Assembly: GCA_004193555.1 (NCBI GenBank)
Contig: RPGP01000040.1
Span: 811,127 to 875,126, forward strand
Reading direction: 5' to 3'
DNA length: 64,000 nt
Source: Desulfobacteraceae bacterium Eth-SRB1
Lineage (GTDB): Bacteria > Desulfobacterota > Desulfobacteria > Desulfobacterales > ETH-SRB1
Below, one piece after another: positions 46,429 through 55,164 of this stretch. Made by a program: the position numbers and the translations under genes. The notes under the pieces are model-generated. The model saw only the letters and a program-made list of their open reading frames with translations. It was not told the origin of the DNA and did not search any database. The number at the start of each line of letters is the position of its first letter. Within the stretch, counting starts at the first letter, position 1.

Positions 46429-47577
46429 ATGGAAGTGAACGGCAAGTTGGATTATAAGATAATTGATACAATATCAGGGCTGGAAGATATAGCCCGATCT
46501 CTGGAAAAGGGGAAAAACGTTGCTGTTGACCTTGAAGCGGACTCCATGTTTCATTTTAAGGAAAAAGTATGTCTTGTTCAAATAGCGACAAAAAGGATAA
46601 ATGTGATCATAGATACTTTGCAGATCAAAGACCTTTCTTCGCTCAGACCATTTTTTGCAAATCGTGATATAAAAAAAATATTTCACGGAGCAGATTACGA
46701 TGTTCGCTCTCTATACAGGGATTTTCGCATAAAAATAAACAATCTGTTCGACACCCAGCTCGCGTCTATGTTCCTTGGCATTAATGGAACCGGTCTTGAC
46801 GCGGTTGTTCAGCAAAGGTTCAATATAAAGCTTGATAAAAGATTTCAGAAAAAAGACTGGTCAAAAAGGCCGTTGCCGGATGAAATGATAGAATATGCTG
46901 CCGGCGATGCGATTTATCTTTTTCCCCTAACAAAAATCCTCGAAAAAGAGCTTACTGAAAAAGGACGTCTTTCCTGGGTATATGAAGAATGCGCAATTTT
47001 AAGTAAAGTGAGACCGCCTGCATTAAACAGCAATCCATTATACCTGAAGTTTAAAGGAGCAGGGCGGTTAAACCGGAGATGTCTTGCTGTTCTCGAATTT
47101 CTTCTTCAGACCCGCCGAAAAATTGCAAAAAAGAAGGATAGACCCCTGTTTAAAATATTCAGCAACGCATCAATGATGAAAATTGCAGTTAAACAGCCTG
47201 TTAATTTAAAGGAATTAGAAAGAATAAAAGCATTAAGCGGAAGACAGATTGACATGTATGGCAAAGCCCTGATGAAAACAATAAACATGGCTCTGGAAAT
47301 GCCTGAAAAAGATTTTCCCGTATATCCTCGCGGAAAGGCTTCTGTGGTGAAACCTGAAGTTATTGAAAGAACAACCGCCCTTAAAGCCTGGAGAGATAAA
47401 AAGGCTGAGGCGCTTGAAATAGATCCTGCATTATTATTAAACAAAGCTCTGATTAACACTATTGCCGTGCAAAACCCCAGTGATACAAACGATCTTAAAG
47501 AAATTAACGGAATGAAAAACTGGCAAAAAAATGAATTTGGAAAGGATATCACAGCGGTTTTAAGAAAGGTGAAATAA
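46429..47577 (+). CDS. rnd: ribonuclease D
   Basis: A 382-residue 3'-5' exoribonuclease in tRNA 3' processing. DEDD residues are visible: VAVDLEADSMFHFKEKVCLVQIA (Exo I), HGADYDVRSLYRDF (Exo II), YAAGDAIYLFPLT (Exo III), and HRDC-like segments follow (LEFLLQTRRKIAKKKDRPLF). Length fits E. coli RNase D (375). Confidence 0.92.
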   Translation: MEVNGKLDYKIIDTISGLEDIARSLEKGKNVAVDLEADSMFHFKEKVCLVQIATKRINVIIDTLQIKDLSSLRPFFANRDIKKIFHGADYDVRSLYRDFRIKINNLFDTQLASMFLGINGTGLDAVVQQRFNIKLDKRFQKKDWSKRPLPDEMIEYAAGDAIYLFPLTKILEKELTEKGRLSWVYEECAILSKVRPPALNSNPLYLKFKGAGRLNRRCLAVLEFLLQTRRKIAKKKDRPLFKIFSNASMMKIAVKQPVNLKELERIKALSGRQIDMYGKALMKTINMALEMPEKDFPVYPRGKASVVKPEVIERTTALKAWRDKKAEALEIDPALLLNKALINTIAVQNPSDTNDLKEINGMKNWQKNEFGKDITAVLRKVK

Positions 47578-47748
47578 GATTTTATTCGCTCTTTGATGAT
47601 ATGAACTTATAAAATGCCTGCTGTCAATGTTGTAAAAACTTCTGGAGTTGTTGTTAAATATTGTGTATGAAGAAATTAAGTATGATACCTTAATTGAAAT
47701 AATACTTACACATAATGTCACACCAAGTAAGAGTTTTTATAGATTAAA

Positions 47749-49074
47749 ATGGAAGAAATATTCGAACCGATCCCGACCGGAATTATAACAAAAGATGAAT
47801 TGTTCAATTTTCTTGAGGATTTTCCTGCCCTTTTGTGGCGTATCGATATCATTAAAAACAAGATAGAGTATTTAAACAGTTATAAAATCAAGGGGCTTGG
47901 AACAAAATCCGGACTCATTCTTCAAAATATTGATTTTCGCAACAGGATCATCCTTAAAGAGGATTTACACCTTCTTGAACGATTTATGGAGTCAGTAAGG
48001 AATGGAAAAACTGCCGCAACTATCTTTAGGATTAAAAACAAGGATGACCATATTACATGGATAAAAGTCACAGGAACAATCGATAGAAAAAATCCACGCT
48101 TTTATCTGGGGTATATGCTGGATGTTTCTGACACCGTCGGTATCGTACAGGATACATTGGAAAAAGATGCCGATATTGAAGCCATGATAGAATTGGTAAA
48201 CAACCCGGTCATTCTTGTTGACCCCTATGATAAAAGAATATTAGCGCACAACATGGCCGCAAGGGATCTCTTTTGTTATAAAGCTGCCGAGTTTTCAAAA
48301 CTCAAATTTTCCGATCTTTACCATCAAAGCATTGAAATCCACATTAACAGAATTTATGAAGAAACCGTTTTTGAAAGAAAATGGGAAGGCAAATTAACCT
48401 TTCAGCGCAAGAACAACTCCCCTTTTATTGGCGATGTGGTTATACGGAGTCTGTTTTTTAGGGGTGTTCGCGTGTTTCGTGTGTCCATAGATAATGTAAG
48501 TGTTGATGATGAGGTGGTTAGAAGGTTTGTTTTAACGCCTGGGAATGAGGCATCCTCCTCAGATCCGGCTGATAAAGATTATATTAATAAGCTTATGAAA
48601 ATGCTGAGAAATAAAAGTGATATGTCTGCTATTCTACAAATAATGCTGGATAACCAGCACGGACATATGAATTTTGATTCTATCATCTATTCAGATATTT
48701 ATATCAGGAAAAACAAGGTCGTTGTTTATTCCGCCGGCAAGGCTTTATCTCCCATGAAGCAAGGGGAAGTGTTTTCCTATGAAGGGACCATTGCAGAGAA
48801 TCTTAATCGCTATAAGCTGGACTATTTAATTATGGAAGATACCTTTTCAAGCATCAAGGCGATTGACTGGGCTCTATTCATCCCTCATGGTTTGCGATCT
48901 TATTTTGCGAAACCTTTTTTTGAACGAAGGGTAATGCGGACTGTCCTTATACTTTGCTCAACACAGCGTAATATGTTTTCAGACAAGTATATTTCCGACT
49001 ATGCATTGCTGTACAAGCCGTTTTTAAAGGGATTGACCATCTGGCGAAAAACAAAAAAGAAGAAAACCCCATGA
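47749..49074 (+). CDS. tandem PAS-domain protein without output domain
   Basis: A 441-residue cytoplasmic protein. Residues 20-140 look like one PAS fold (LLWRIDIIKNKIEYLNS...ITWIKVTGTIDRKNPRFYLGYMLDVSD), residues 143-250 a second (AMIELVNNPVILVDPYDKRILAHNMAARDLF), and 280-430 a region possibly GAF-like (LQIMLDNQHGHMNFDSIIYSDIYI). No kinase, GGDEF or DNA-binding domain is visible. It stands just upstream of the GntR regulator, so it may sense a signal for the following cluster. Confidence 0.65.
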   Translation: MEEIFEPIPTGIITKDELFNFLEDFPALLWRIDIIKNKIEYLNSYKIKGLGTKSGLILQNIDFRNRIILKEDLHLLERFMESVRNGKTAATIFRIKNKDDHITWIKVTGTIDRKNPRFYLGYMLDVSDTVGIVQDTLEKDADIEAMIELVNNPVILVDPYDKRILAHNMAARDLFCYKAAEFSKLKFSDLYHQSIEIHINRIYEETVFERKWEGKLTFQRKNNSPFIGDVVIRSLFFRGVRVFRVSIDNVSVDDEVVRRFVLTPGNEASSSDPADKDYINKLMKMLRNKSDMSAILQIMLDNQHGHMNFDSIIYSDIYIRKNKVVVYSAGKALSPMKQGEVFSYEGTIAENLNRYKLDYLIMEDTFSSIKAIDWALFIPHGLRSYFAKPFFERRVMRTVLILCSTQRNMFSDKYISDYALLYKPFLKGLTIWRKTKKKKTP

Positions 49075-49170
49075 TTTTCCCATAGACTGCCTTCAATATC
49101 TTTGTCCTCAACTCAGATAAACCGCCAATTAATTCCGTTAATATTAGTAAACGGCGAACATCTTTCCTGA

Positions 49171-49189
49171 AAATTGGTGCTACCAATTT
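49171..49189. promoter_or_regulatory. GntR/PdhR-type operator, distal
   Basis: AAATTGGT-GCT-ACCAATTT is a perfect 8-3-8 palindrome and fits the ATTGGTnnnACCAAT pattern of PdhR/FadR-subfamily regulators. It lies 120 bases upstream of the GntR start. Confidence 0.7.
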
Positions 49190-49225
49190 GTGTAAATAAT
49201 AATAGTAAATACTGAAATTTTTTTC

Positions 49226-49268
49226 TTGACATGATTATCTCTTTTATTCTACTAATTGGTAGAACCAA
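49226..49268 (+). promoter_or_regulatory. promoter of the GntR gene with proximal operator
   Basis: TTGACA (49226-49231) and TACTAA (49250-49255) are 18 bases apart. TTGGT-AGA-ACCAA (49256-49268) starts directly at the end of the -10 box, so a bound repressor would block transcription. The same half-site as in the distal operator points to autoregulation by the GntR protein encoded next. Confidence 0.7.
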
Positions 49269-49308
49269 ACATCATTAATATGATAACCAAAGCTTGGTAA
49301 TCTAATTT

Positions 49309-50046
49309 ATGGGTAAGGAACAAGAAACCATTAAGAAAATCATCGCTATTATTGATAATGATGATTTTCAAATTAGTTCCCGCCTTCCCTCTGAGCGGAA
49401 ACTGTCCAGCCGGCTTAATGTCAGTCGCAACACAGTGAGAAATGCGCTACGCAAACTCGAAGCACAGGGTATCGTTGATATCCGTACAGGAAGCGGTTGC
49501 TACCTGCTCTGTAACTATGACTATTTTCAGGACTGGCTGGAAAATAGAAATGCTGATTCACCCTTGGAAATACAAAATCTGATTGAAGCCCGTTTTTTAT
49601 TTGAGCCTTCCGCTGGCTTTTTGTCCGCAAAAAAAATTGGCTCTGCAAATATCAAAAAACTTGAAAAATGTCTTGTCCGCATAAGCAAGGCTACTATCGG
49701 AATGGAAAAAAAGGTTATTGCCGGAGAAGACGCGGAATTTCGCAGAATTATTTATCATAGCAGCAAAAACAGGTTCCTGATCTCAACCATGAATCAACTT
49801 AATGCCAACAACCATCTGTTTTTTCAGATTTTTGATCAGCTAAGTAAGTTTGAGAAGGATTCAATCTTTGCTGACTATGTTGAAGTTTTAAACGGGTTAA
49901 AAAAGCGGGATGCCTTCCTTGTCAAAGAGACTATTAAAAGAAATATACTCCGGGTATGTGAACTTCTTATAAAGCATGCTGATCTTAAAATGCCGGACAT
50001 TATTAGCGATGCCATCAAAATGAATAAAAAACAGCAAAAAAAGTAA
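49309..50046 (+). CDS. GntR-family (FadR subfamily) transcriptional regulator
   Basis: A 245-residue repressor. The N-terminal winged helix is clear (FQISSRLPSERKLSSRLNVSRNTVRNALRKLEAQGIVDIRTGSGCYL), and the C-terminal part is the helical FCD effector domain (IEARFLFEPSAGFLSA...AEFRRIIYHSSKNRFL...). The ligand is unknown. Two palindromes in its promoter match FadR-subfamily operators. It probably controls itself and the following small ORF, membrane protein and hydrolase genes. Confidence 0.9.
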   Translation: MGKEQETIKKIIAIIDNDDFQISSRLPSERKLSSRLNVSRNTVRNALRKLEAQGIVDIRTGSGCYLLCNYDYFQDWLENRNADSPLEIQNLIEARFLFEPSAGFLSAKKIGSANIKKLEKCLVRISKATIGMEKKVIAGEDAEFRRIIYHSSKNRFLISTMNQLNANNHLFFQIFDQLSKFEKDSIFADYVEVLNGLKKRDAFLVKETIKRNILRVCELLIKHADLKMPDIISDAIKMNKKQQKK

Positions 50047-50088
50047 AGATTTTAAGTTCGGCATAAGCAGTTTCTTAAATTATACTAA

Positions 50089-50379
50089 ATGCTAAACCTA
50101 TATACGAGAAAACAGTTTTTTAAGCAAACCATTGGTCAAGGTTTGAAAGCCCTGGATCAGCTACTTGATCTGAGCCTTTTTTCTTCCAACAAATCCAACG
50201 ACAATATTACCTGTAAATTCAACCAGATTGCAGCAGATTTTTCTCCTTCGTTCCTAAAAACAGAAACTCGAAATCTTGGCCTTGATGTGGATTCACTTAA
50301 TCATGAAGATATTTTAAAAGCTGTTCATGAATCTATGGAAAAACAGCGTCAATTAACCGAAGATTATAAAAATGAATAA
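50089..50379 (+). CDS. small hypothetical protein
   Basis: A 96-residue protein beginning MLNLYTRKQFFKQTIGQGLKALDQ; the rest is acidic and probably helical. It has no membrane segment or metal motif and I do not recognise it. The position between the GntR regulator (gap 42 bases) and the membrane-protein gene (gap 72) makes co-transcription likely. Confidence 0.5.
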   Translation: MLNLYTRKQFFKQTIGQGLKALDQLLDLSLFSSNKSNDNITCKFNQIAADFSPSFLKTETRNLGLDVDSLNHEDILKAVHESMEKQRQLTEDYKNE

Positions 50380-50451
50380 AAAACAGGTGCGAAACTTGAG
50401 TAACGTGTTTAACTGTTTATAGAAAAATTTATTAAAAAAAGGGAGGTTGCT

Positions 50452-51864
50452 ATGGAAAAGTTCGGTACAAATTATCTGGAAGAGCGTAATCTCGTAAAAC
50501 GGTGGCCCCAACCAATCCCCGCCATTGTTTCTCTGGTTTTTACGCTGATTATTTTTTACGGAACCTGGTGGATATTCCAGGACCCGCGCGGACTAATGCG
50601 CATGTACACGCCATTTGTAGGTTATATGTATACACGGTGGTGGCTCATTGTTCTGATCTGGATGGTGTATCTTTTTAATTACTGGCCATTTAAAAGATCG
50701 TGGCTGGAAAAAACAAATCCAATAACAAAAGGTGTTGTTCTCACCGCTATTTCTTTTGTGCTGTTATATATTTTAATCAAAGGATTTTTCGAGGGCATTG
50801 TAGGAAATCTGGGTATTGCATACTTTAATCCTGGACAGTTGACAAAGCTGCCGGGCATTACGGAGTTCTTTGCCATCGAATACTCTGCACTGGCATGCCT
50901 GATGTTCGCAGCGCTTGCTTCATGGCTGAGTCCGGCATGGATTGTAGCGTTTGAAGAAGCCCCGTGGCAGGACATGCAACAACCTGCAAAGGGTTTCAGC
51001 ATCCTGATTGTGACATTTTTCTTAAGCACCGTTATCTACTTCCTAACCATGCATTCTCACATGGGAATATTATACTATCCATGGCAGTATTTTACATCTA
51101 TTGCCCCGCCTTACTGGGAAAAATTCGCTGATACAGTATCAGGGAACTTCCATGTTTCATGGATCATGTGCTGTACGGTTACGGTCTGGATAGTTGAAAC
51201 CATCTGGGCGAGGTATCCTTTTAATCTTATAAAGAAAAACTGGCTACGCCGAGTTGTTGCATTTTTCGGTATTATAGCAATTGCCTTTGCAATGCACTTT
51301 TTCCTTTATTTTGCTCAGGAACTGACCTGGGGAGCTGCAATCCGCGGCACTCGCAGGGCATTTGCTCCAGACTGGAGATGGCTGCATGTCGGTGAAATGG
51401 CGGTATTCTTTCTTGTACCGGCTATGTTTATAACATTTTACTGCGGCAACTGGCCCAAAAAATTCAGTATTCCGGTAAATGCACTCATTAGAACAGTGCT
51501 TACCATTCTTGGTGGAATATTGCTCTATATTTTTTATTACAAAACATCACATCTTTTCCTTGGCACACAAAAGGGTTTTTCTCATCCCCAGCAGTTTCCT
51601 ATGATACCAACTATCTGGCTGATCAACATCTGGCTTGTTCACCACTGGTTTATGGATAATTGGCCAGGGTGGAAGATGGTGCCAAAAACCGCTGATGAAA
51701 TAGCAAGGGATCACGAAGCTGAGCATGCGCTTATCGAGGATGTGAAGTGGAGCCCGGCTTTAGGGTGGGGTTTAGGTGCAGGCACAGTTGCCGGCATCGC
51801 TATATATTTTATTACTATCGAATTGCTGCCTGTGTTTTATAATGCCATAGATATTATCAAATAA
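50452..51864 (+). CDS. polytopic inner-membrane protein of unknown function
   Basis: A 470-residue protein with about 10-12 predicted membrane helices (first at about residues 20-41, last at about 440-462) and unusually many tryptophans (for example GTWWIF, WWLIVLIW, WLSPAWIVAFEEAPWQ). The cytoplasmic C-terminal part has HEAEHALIEDVKW, a possible metal site. Shape suggests a transporter or membrane enzyme; no known family was recognised. A strong GGGAGG site precedes the start. The Tat-exported hydrolase gene follows after 36 bases. Confidence 0.7.
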   Translation: MEKFGTNYLEERNLVKRWPQPIPAIVSLVFTLIIFYGTWWIFQDPRGLMRMYTPFVGYMYTRWWLIVLIWMVYLFNYWPFKRSWLEKTNPITKGVVLTAISFVLLYILIKGFFEGIVGNLGIAYFNPGQLTKLPGITEFFAIEYSALACLMFAALASWLSPAWIVAFEEAPWQDMQQPAKGFSILIVTFFLSTVIYFLTMHSHMGILYYPWQYFTSIAPPYWEKFADTVSGNFHVSWIMCCTVTVWIVETIWARYPFNLIKKNWLRRVVAFFGIIAIAFAMHFFLYFAQELTWGAAIRGTRRAFAPDWRWLHVGEMAVFFLVPAMFITFYCGNWPKKFSIPVNALIRTVLTILGGILLYIFYYKTSHLFLGTQKGFSHPQQFPMIPTIWLINIWLVHHWFMDNWPGWKMVPKTADEIARDHEAEHALIEDVKWSPALGWGLGAGTVAGIAIYFITIELLPVFYNAIDIIK

Positions 51865-51900
51865 TACTAAATTTTAGATTACTTTGACAAGGAGGATAAC

Positions 51901-53067
51901 ATGTCTGAAAATAATAAAATAAAACGCCGTGATTTCCTGAAAGGAGCAGCCATGGGAGTAATGGGCGGCACTCTGGCCACAATGGGGGTTTATTCATATT
52001 CCCCCTGGCGTAAAGCCCGTTTCCCAAAAGTAGTAAGGAAAATGGTAGATATTGGCGCCTGTAAAAATATTAAAGTCACCAATATTTCCGAGACAAGCTG
52101 GTTTGACAATGCTAATCTGATGGGAGATATCAAAGGCGCCGGAGGCTTGCTGGTGAATCAGTATGATTACAACTGGCCACCTTTTGGGGACGGATCCGGC
52201 CTGGGGAAAGGTTCTTATGAAAAAGGAATCGCCAAGATCAAACATCTGCTTCCCGATAAACTCGAAGAAGCATGGGAAATAACCGAAAAACTTTCGGTAC
52301 ATCCGGAAAATGCAGGAGGCTATGCCTGTCTGATAGAGCTGGAAGAACTAAATGGACAGAAACATAAATATCTCCTTGATTCCGGCTGGTCATATAAGTG
52401 GACGGATGAGTGTTTCAAACGCGAAGGCATTGATAAGATGCTGGAAAATCGCGAGATTGAGGCGTTATTTATTTCTCATGAACACTTTGACCACTTCTGG
52501 GGTTTGCCGGTCACCATGAAATATGATCCCACAATTACTCTATATGTTCCTGACAGCTTCTATCCCGAAGGACTTCAGTATATCAAGGATTCAGGGCACA
52601 AAGGCAAGCTGGTTAAGGTTAAGCCCGGCTTAAACCCGGTTGTTCCGGGATTTGCATCTTTTGTGTTTGCCATCCCGATTATCTGCCGTGTTTACGGGGA
52701 GCAATCCATGTACTTTAATATTAAGGACAAAGGTCTGGTGAGTGTCACCGGTTGCTGCCACCAGAGTATCATTCAGTTTGCTGAAACAGCCTATCGGGAA
52801 ATTAAATATGAAAACGATAATCTGCATGGCGTGTATGGTGGTCTGCATATTTCTCCATTTGAGGATTGGGATCCTAAATTCGATGATCTGGTGCTTTCAT
52901 TAGGAAAGTATGGATTTGAGAAAATCGGATGTAATCACTGTACGGGCATTCTGTGCGCAAAGAAATTTATTGCAGCCGGTTATCCGGTCGTAAGGGGCAG
53001 TGCGCGTTTTCGTTCAAAGGATACAGCATATCTCGGTAATGGTGATATCATAACATTTGGTGTATAA
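51901..53067 (+). CDS. Tat-exported metallo-beta-lactamase-fold hydrolase (COG1237-like)
   Basis: A 388-residue protein with a twin-arginine signal (KRRDFLKGAAMGVMGGTLA). The zinc motif is SHEHFDHFWG (H193, H195, D197, H198), followed by VTGCCHQSI and GCNHCTGILCAKKF, the latter typical of the 7,8-dihydropterin-6-methyl-RFA-phosphate-synthase-like branch. The mature protein would act in the periplasm or on the outer membrane-facing side. GGAGGATAAC precedes the start. Membrane protein and hydrolase almost certainly form one operon; two hairpins follow the stop. Confidence 0.85.
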   Translation: MSENNKIKRRDFLKGAAMGVMGGTLATMGVYSYSPWRKARFPKVVRKMVDIGACKNIKVTNISETSWFDNANLMGDIKGAGGLLVNQYDYNWPPFGDGSGLGKGSYEKGIAKIKHLLPDKLEEAWEITEKLSVHPENAGGYACLIELEELNGQKHKYLLDSGWSYKWTDECFKREGIDKMLENREIEALFISHEHFDHFWGLPVTMKYDPTITLYVPDSFYPEGLQYIKDSGHKGKLVKVKPGLNPVVPGFASFVFAIPIICRVYGEQSMYFNIKDKGLVSVTGCCHQSIIQFAETAYREIKYENDNLHGVYGGLHISPFEDWDPKFDDLVLSLGKYGFEKIGCNHCTGILCAKKFIAAGYPVVRGSARFRSKDTAYLGNGDIITFGV

Positions 53068-53089
53068 AAGTATAGCCCTTCCTATACTT
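53068..53089. terminator. hairpin 1 after the hydrolase gene
   Basis: AAGTATAG-CCCTTC-CTATACTT, an 8-bp perfect stem with a 6-base loop, overlaps the region directly behind the stop codon. No U-run follows. Confidence 0.5.
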
Positions 53090-53093
53090 ACGG

Positions 53094-53141
53094 CCATAAG
53101 CACACGGAGATGAAAAAGATCGCATTTCCGTGTGCTTATGG
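53094..53141. terminator. hairpin 2, 15-bp perfect stem
   Basis: CCATAAGCACACGGA pairs perfectly with TCCGTGTGCTTATGG across an 18-base middle that can add GATG/CATT pairs. It ends 18 bases before the cobW-type start and lacks a U-run, so it could terminate, stabilise the upstream mRNA, or control translation of the next gene. Confidence 0.55.
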
Positions 53142-53159
53142 ATTCATATATGGATTCAC

Positions 53160-55022
53160 ATGAAACTGCATGAGTTAAATCCGGAGAATATTTCATCCTC
53201 CCCTGAATCAGGCATTCAGGAATTGATGCGACATTTTCTAATGCGTACCAATTTTGTTCCTGGAGTAAGACATGTGATCGGCTGGCGGGGATTGAAGGAT
53301 TCCTCTTCGGACATAGGTGGCTGGACAGCCAGGATCAAGAATTATTCTGGAGTATTCGGAATAAGTTACAATAAATTTGAACGGGTTGACACATGGATCA
53401 ATGGCCGGTTTGCCGTAAATTACTTTCCTGATCCTGACGAAGAACTCGTTGATTTATTTTCTTTGCAAGCAGGCTTTTATGCGCAAAAAGATGATTATTT
53501 GTCACATATACGTAACTTTCTATTATATCCGAAACTATGCCAACTTTTTAATATCGGCATAATCGACCTCGGTGTTAATCAATCCGAAAATGCATTAATT
53601 TTAGGGCTTGAAAGTATCTCAAGACAACGGGTCATTGCCAGGGATGGTATATCTTTTTCTCAAAACGACCGCCTGGTTCAAATGGTTGAACCAGGCGGTT
53701 ATGATCAGGATTTTCCCTCATATTCTACTGCCTTTTCTTTATTTCAGGTACTTGCTGCTTCTGTCACTTTCAACCTTGAAGAACCTCCTGCTTTTCTGAA
53801 AAATATACGTTGTCCTGGAAAAGAAATCATTTATGATGCCGCCGGTCATCACCATGAAACGCCGTCAAAAGAAGCTCAGAAAGAATATTTATTTTTGGGA
53901 TATGGCAAAGGCGGATTTAAAAATATTGCTGATCGATCAGTCGGCAAAAATAAGTCCTTTAACAAAGATTTTGTCTGGAAAAAAGGCGATCCTTTACCAC
54001 GGAAATTTGAAGATGAGCTATGGTGGAAAGCCCACGAGATAAGCAATTATAAAACACTTGACAAAAATATACTTGGAATTGATGACAGGCCGCAGTTGAT
54101 TGTGCTTACCGGATTTTTAGGCGCCGGCAAAACAAGTTTTTTGCAGCATTTTATTGAATATCAGGTCCAGCTCAATCGCTTTGTGGCCATTATCCAAAAT
54201 GAAATCGGTGAAGTGGGCCTGGATGGAAAACTGCTGGATCACGATTATGCGGTTACGGAGATTGATGAAGGGTGTGTTTGCTGCACCCTGGTCGGAAGTT
54301 TAAAACGCGCCATTCACCAAATTTTATCAAGCTTTCATCCTGATTACATTGTTTTGGAAACCACGGGACTGGCTAACCCCTTTAATCTTCTGGACGAAAT
54401 ATCAGAAGTGGAAGAATTGGTAAAATTCGATTCCGTGACAACCATAGTTGACGGTTTAAATATCGAAACATCAATCGAGGATTATGGAGTCGCAAAGCTT
54501 CAGATAAAGGCGGCAGATATTTTACTGTTGAATAAAAAAAAGCTGTTAAATGAAATACAAATTCGGAAAATCAATAACAGATTAAGAGAACTCAACCCAA
54601 ATGCGCCAATCATTGCTACAGACTACGGCGATATTAATCCTGCTTTGCTTTACAGCGTTGATCTATATGATGACGAGCAGATAATGGATAAAAAAGAAGA
54701 TGGAAGAAAAAGGCGCCATTCACGTCATTCACATGAAGAGGATGGGCTGTCAAGCTGCAAATTATCCTTTACAAAGCCTTTGAATAGAGCAGTATTCATG
54801 AAGACTATTGAATCATTGCCCCCGACTGTTTTTCGCATGAAAGGTGTGGTTGATTTTGATGATACACAAAAAGCTACATTGATCCAGTACGTTGCAGGCA
54901 GGTATGAATTATCTGAATTCAAAAACCCTAATTTGCCGGATCGATTTCTTATTTTAATCGGGAAAGATCTCCATGACAATTCAATTTCTTCAGATTTAAG
55001 GAAAAGTATTTCAGGCTGCTAA
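53160..55022 (+). CDS. CobW/YeiR-type G3E GTPase with large N-terminal extension
   Basis: A 620-residue protein. The C-terminal half (from about 310) is a G3E P-loop metallochaperone-like GTPase: LTGFLGAGKTSFL (P-loop, about 316-328), EIDEGCVCCTL (the CxCC metal-binding motif, about 370), VLETTGLANP, LLNKKKL (in place of NKxD), and a histidine-rich loop RRHSRHSHEED before the CobW C-terminal domain. The first half of about 310 residues (FVPGVRHVIGWRGLKDSSSDIGGW...) matches nothing I know. I chose ATG 53160; a GTG at 53130 overlaps hairpin 2. Such GTPases deliver zinc, cobalt or iron to client enzymes; the metallo-hydrolase upstream is a natural candidate. Confidence 0.85.
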   Translation: MKLHELNPENISSSPESGIQELMRHFLMRTNFVPGVRHVIGWRGLKDSSSDIGGWTARIKNYSGVFGISYNKFERVDTWINGRFAVNYFPDPDEELVDLFSLQAGFYAQKDDYLSHIRNFLLYPKLCQLFNIGIIDLGVNQSENALILGLESISRQRVIARDGISFSQNDRLVQMVEPGGYDQDFPSYSTAFSLFQVLAASVTFNLEEPPAFLKNIRCPGKEIIYDAAGHHHETPSKEAQKEYLFLGYGKGGFKNIADRSVGKNKSFNKDFVWKKGDPLPRKFEDELWWKAHEISNYKTLDKNILGIDDRPQLIVLTGFLGAGKTSFLQHFIEYQVQLNRFVAIIQNEIGEVGLDGKLLDHDYAVTEIDEGCVCCTLVGSLKRAIHQILSSFHPDYIVLETTGLANPFNLLDEISEVEELVKFDSVTTIVDGLNIETSIEDYGVAKLQIKAADILLLNKKKLLNEIQIRKINNRLRELNPNAPIIATDYGDINPALLYSVDLYDDEQIMDKKEDGRKRRHSRHSHEEDGLSSCKLSFTKPLNRAVFMKTIESLPPTVFRMKGVVDFDDTQKATLIQYVAGRYELSEFKNPNLPDRFLILIGKDLHDNSISSDLRKSISGC

Positions 55023-55099
55023 TCCTCAAAAGTCGAAACCAGCCGTCTCATCTGTTTTATTCTACTTCTCCGCTTTTTAGCTTCCAGCAATCGTTCCTT
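55019..55099 (-). pseudogene. 3' fragment of an arfB-like gene
   Basis: Read on the minus strand this gives KERLLEAKKRRSRIKQMRRLVSTFED-stop, nearly the C-terminal tail of the ArfB at 31259 (RLLAAKKRRTNIKRMRRIVSISDD). Upstream sequence has diverged beyond recognition. The stop overlaps that of the CobW gene. Confidence 0.7.
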
Positions 55100-55164
55100 T
55101 TATGATCATCTTGCTTTTTTATAAATAATTATAATAAGTTACCACAAAGGTCTCACAATAGCAG

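Noticed and set aside
53130-53160. GTG start 10 codons upstream of the CobW-type gene
   Set aside because: It lies within the right arm of the 15-bp stem and adds a sequence (CLWIHIWIH) unlike a protein start; ATG 53160 is preferred.
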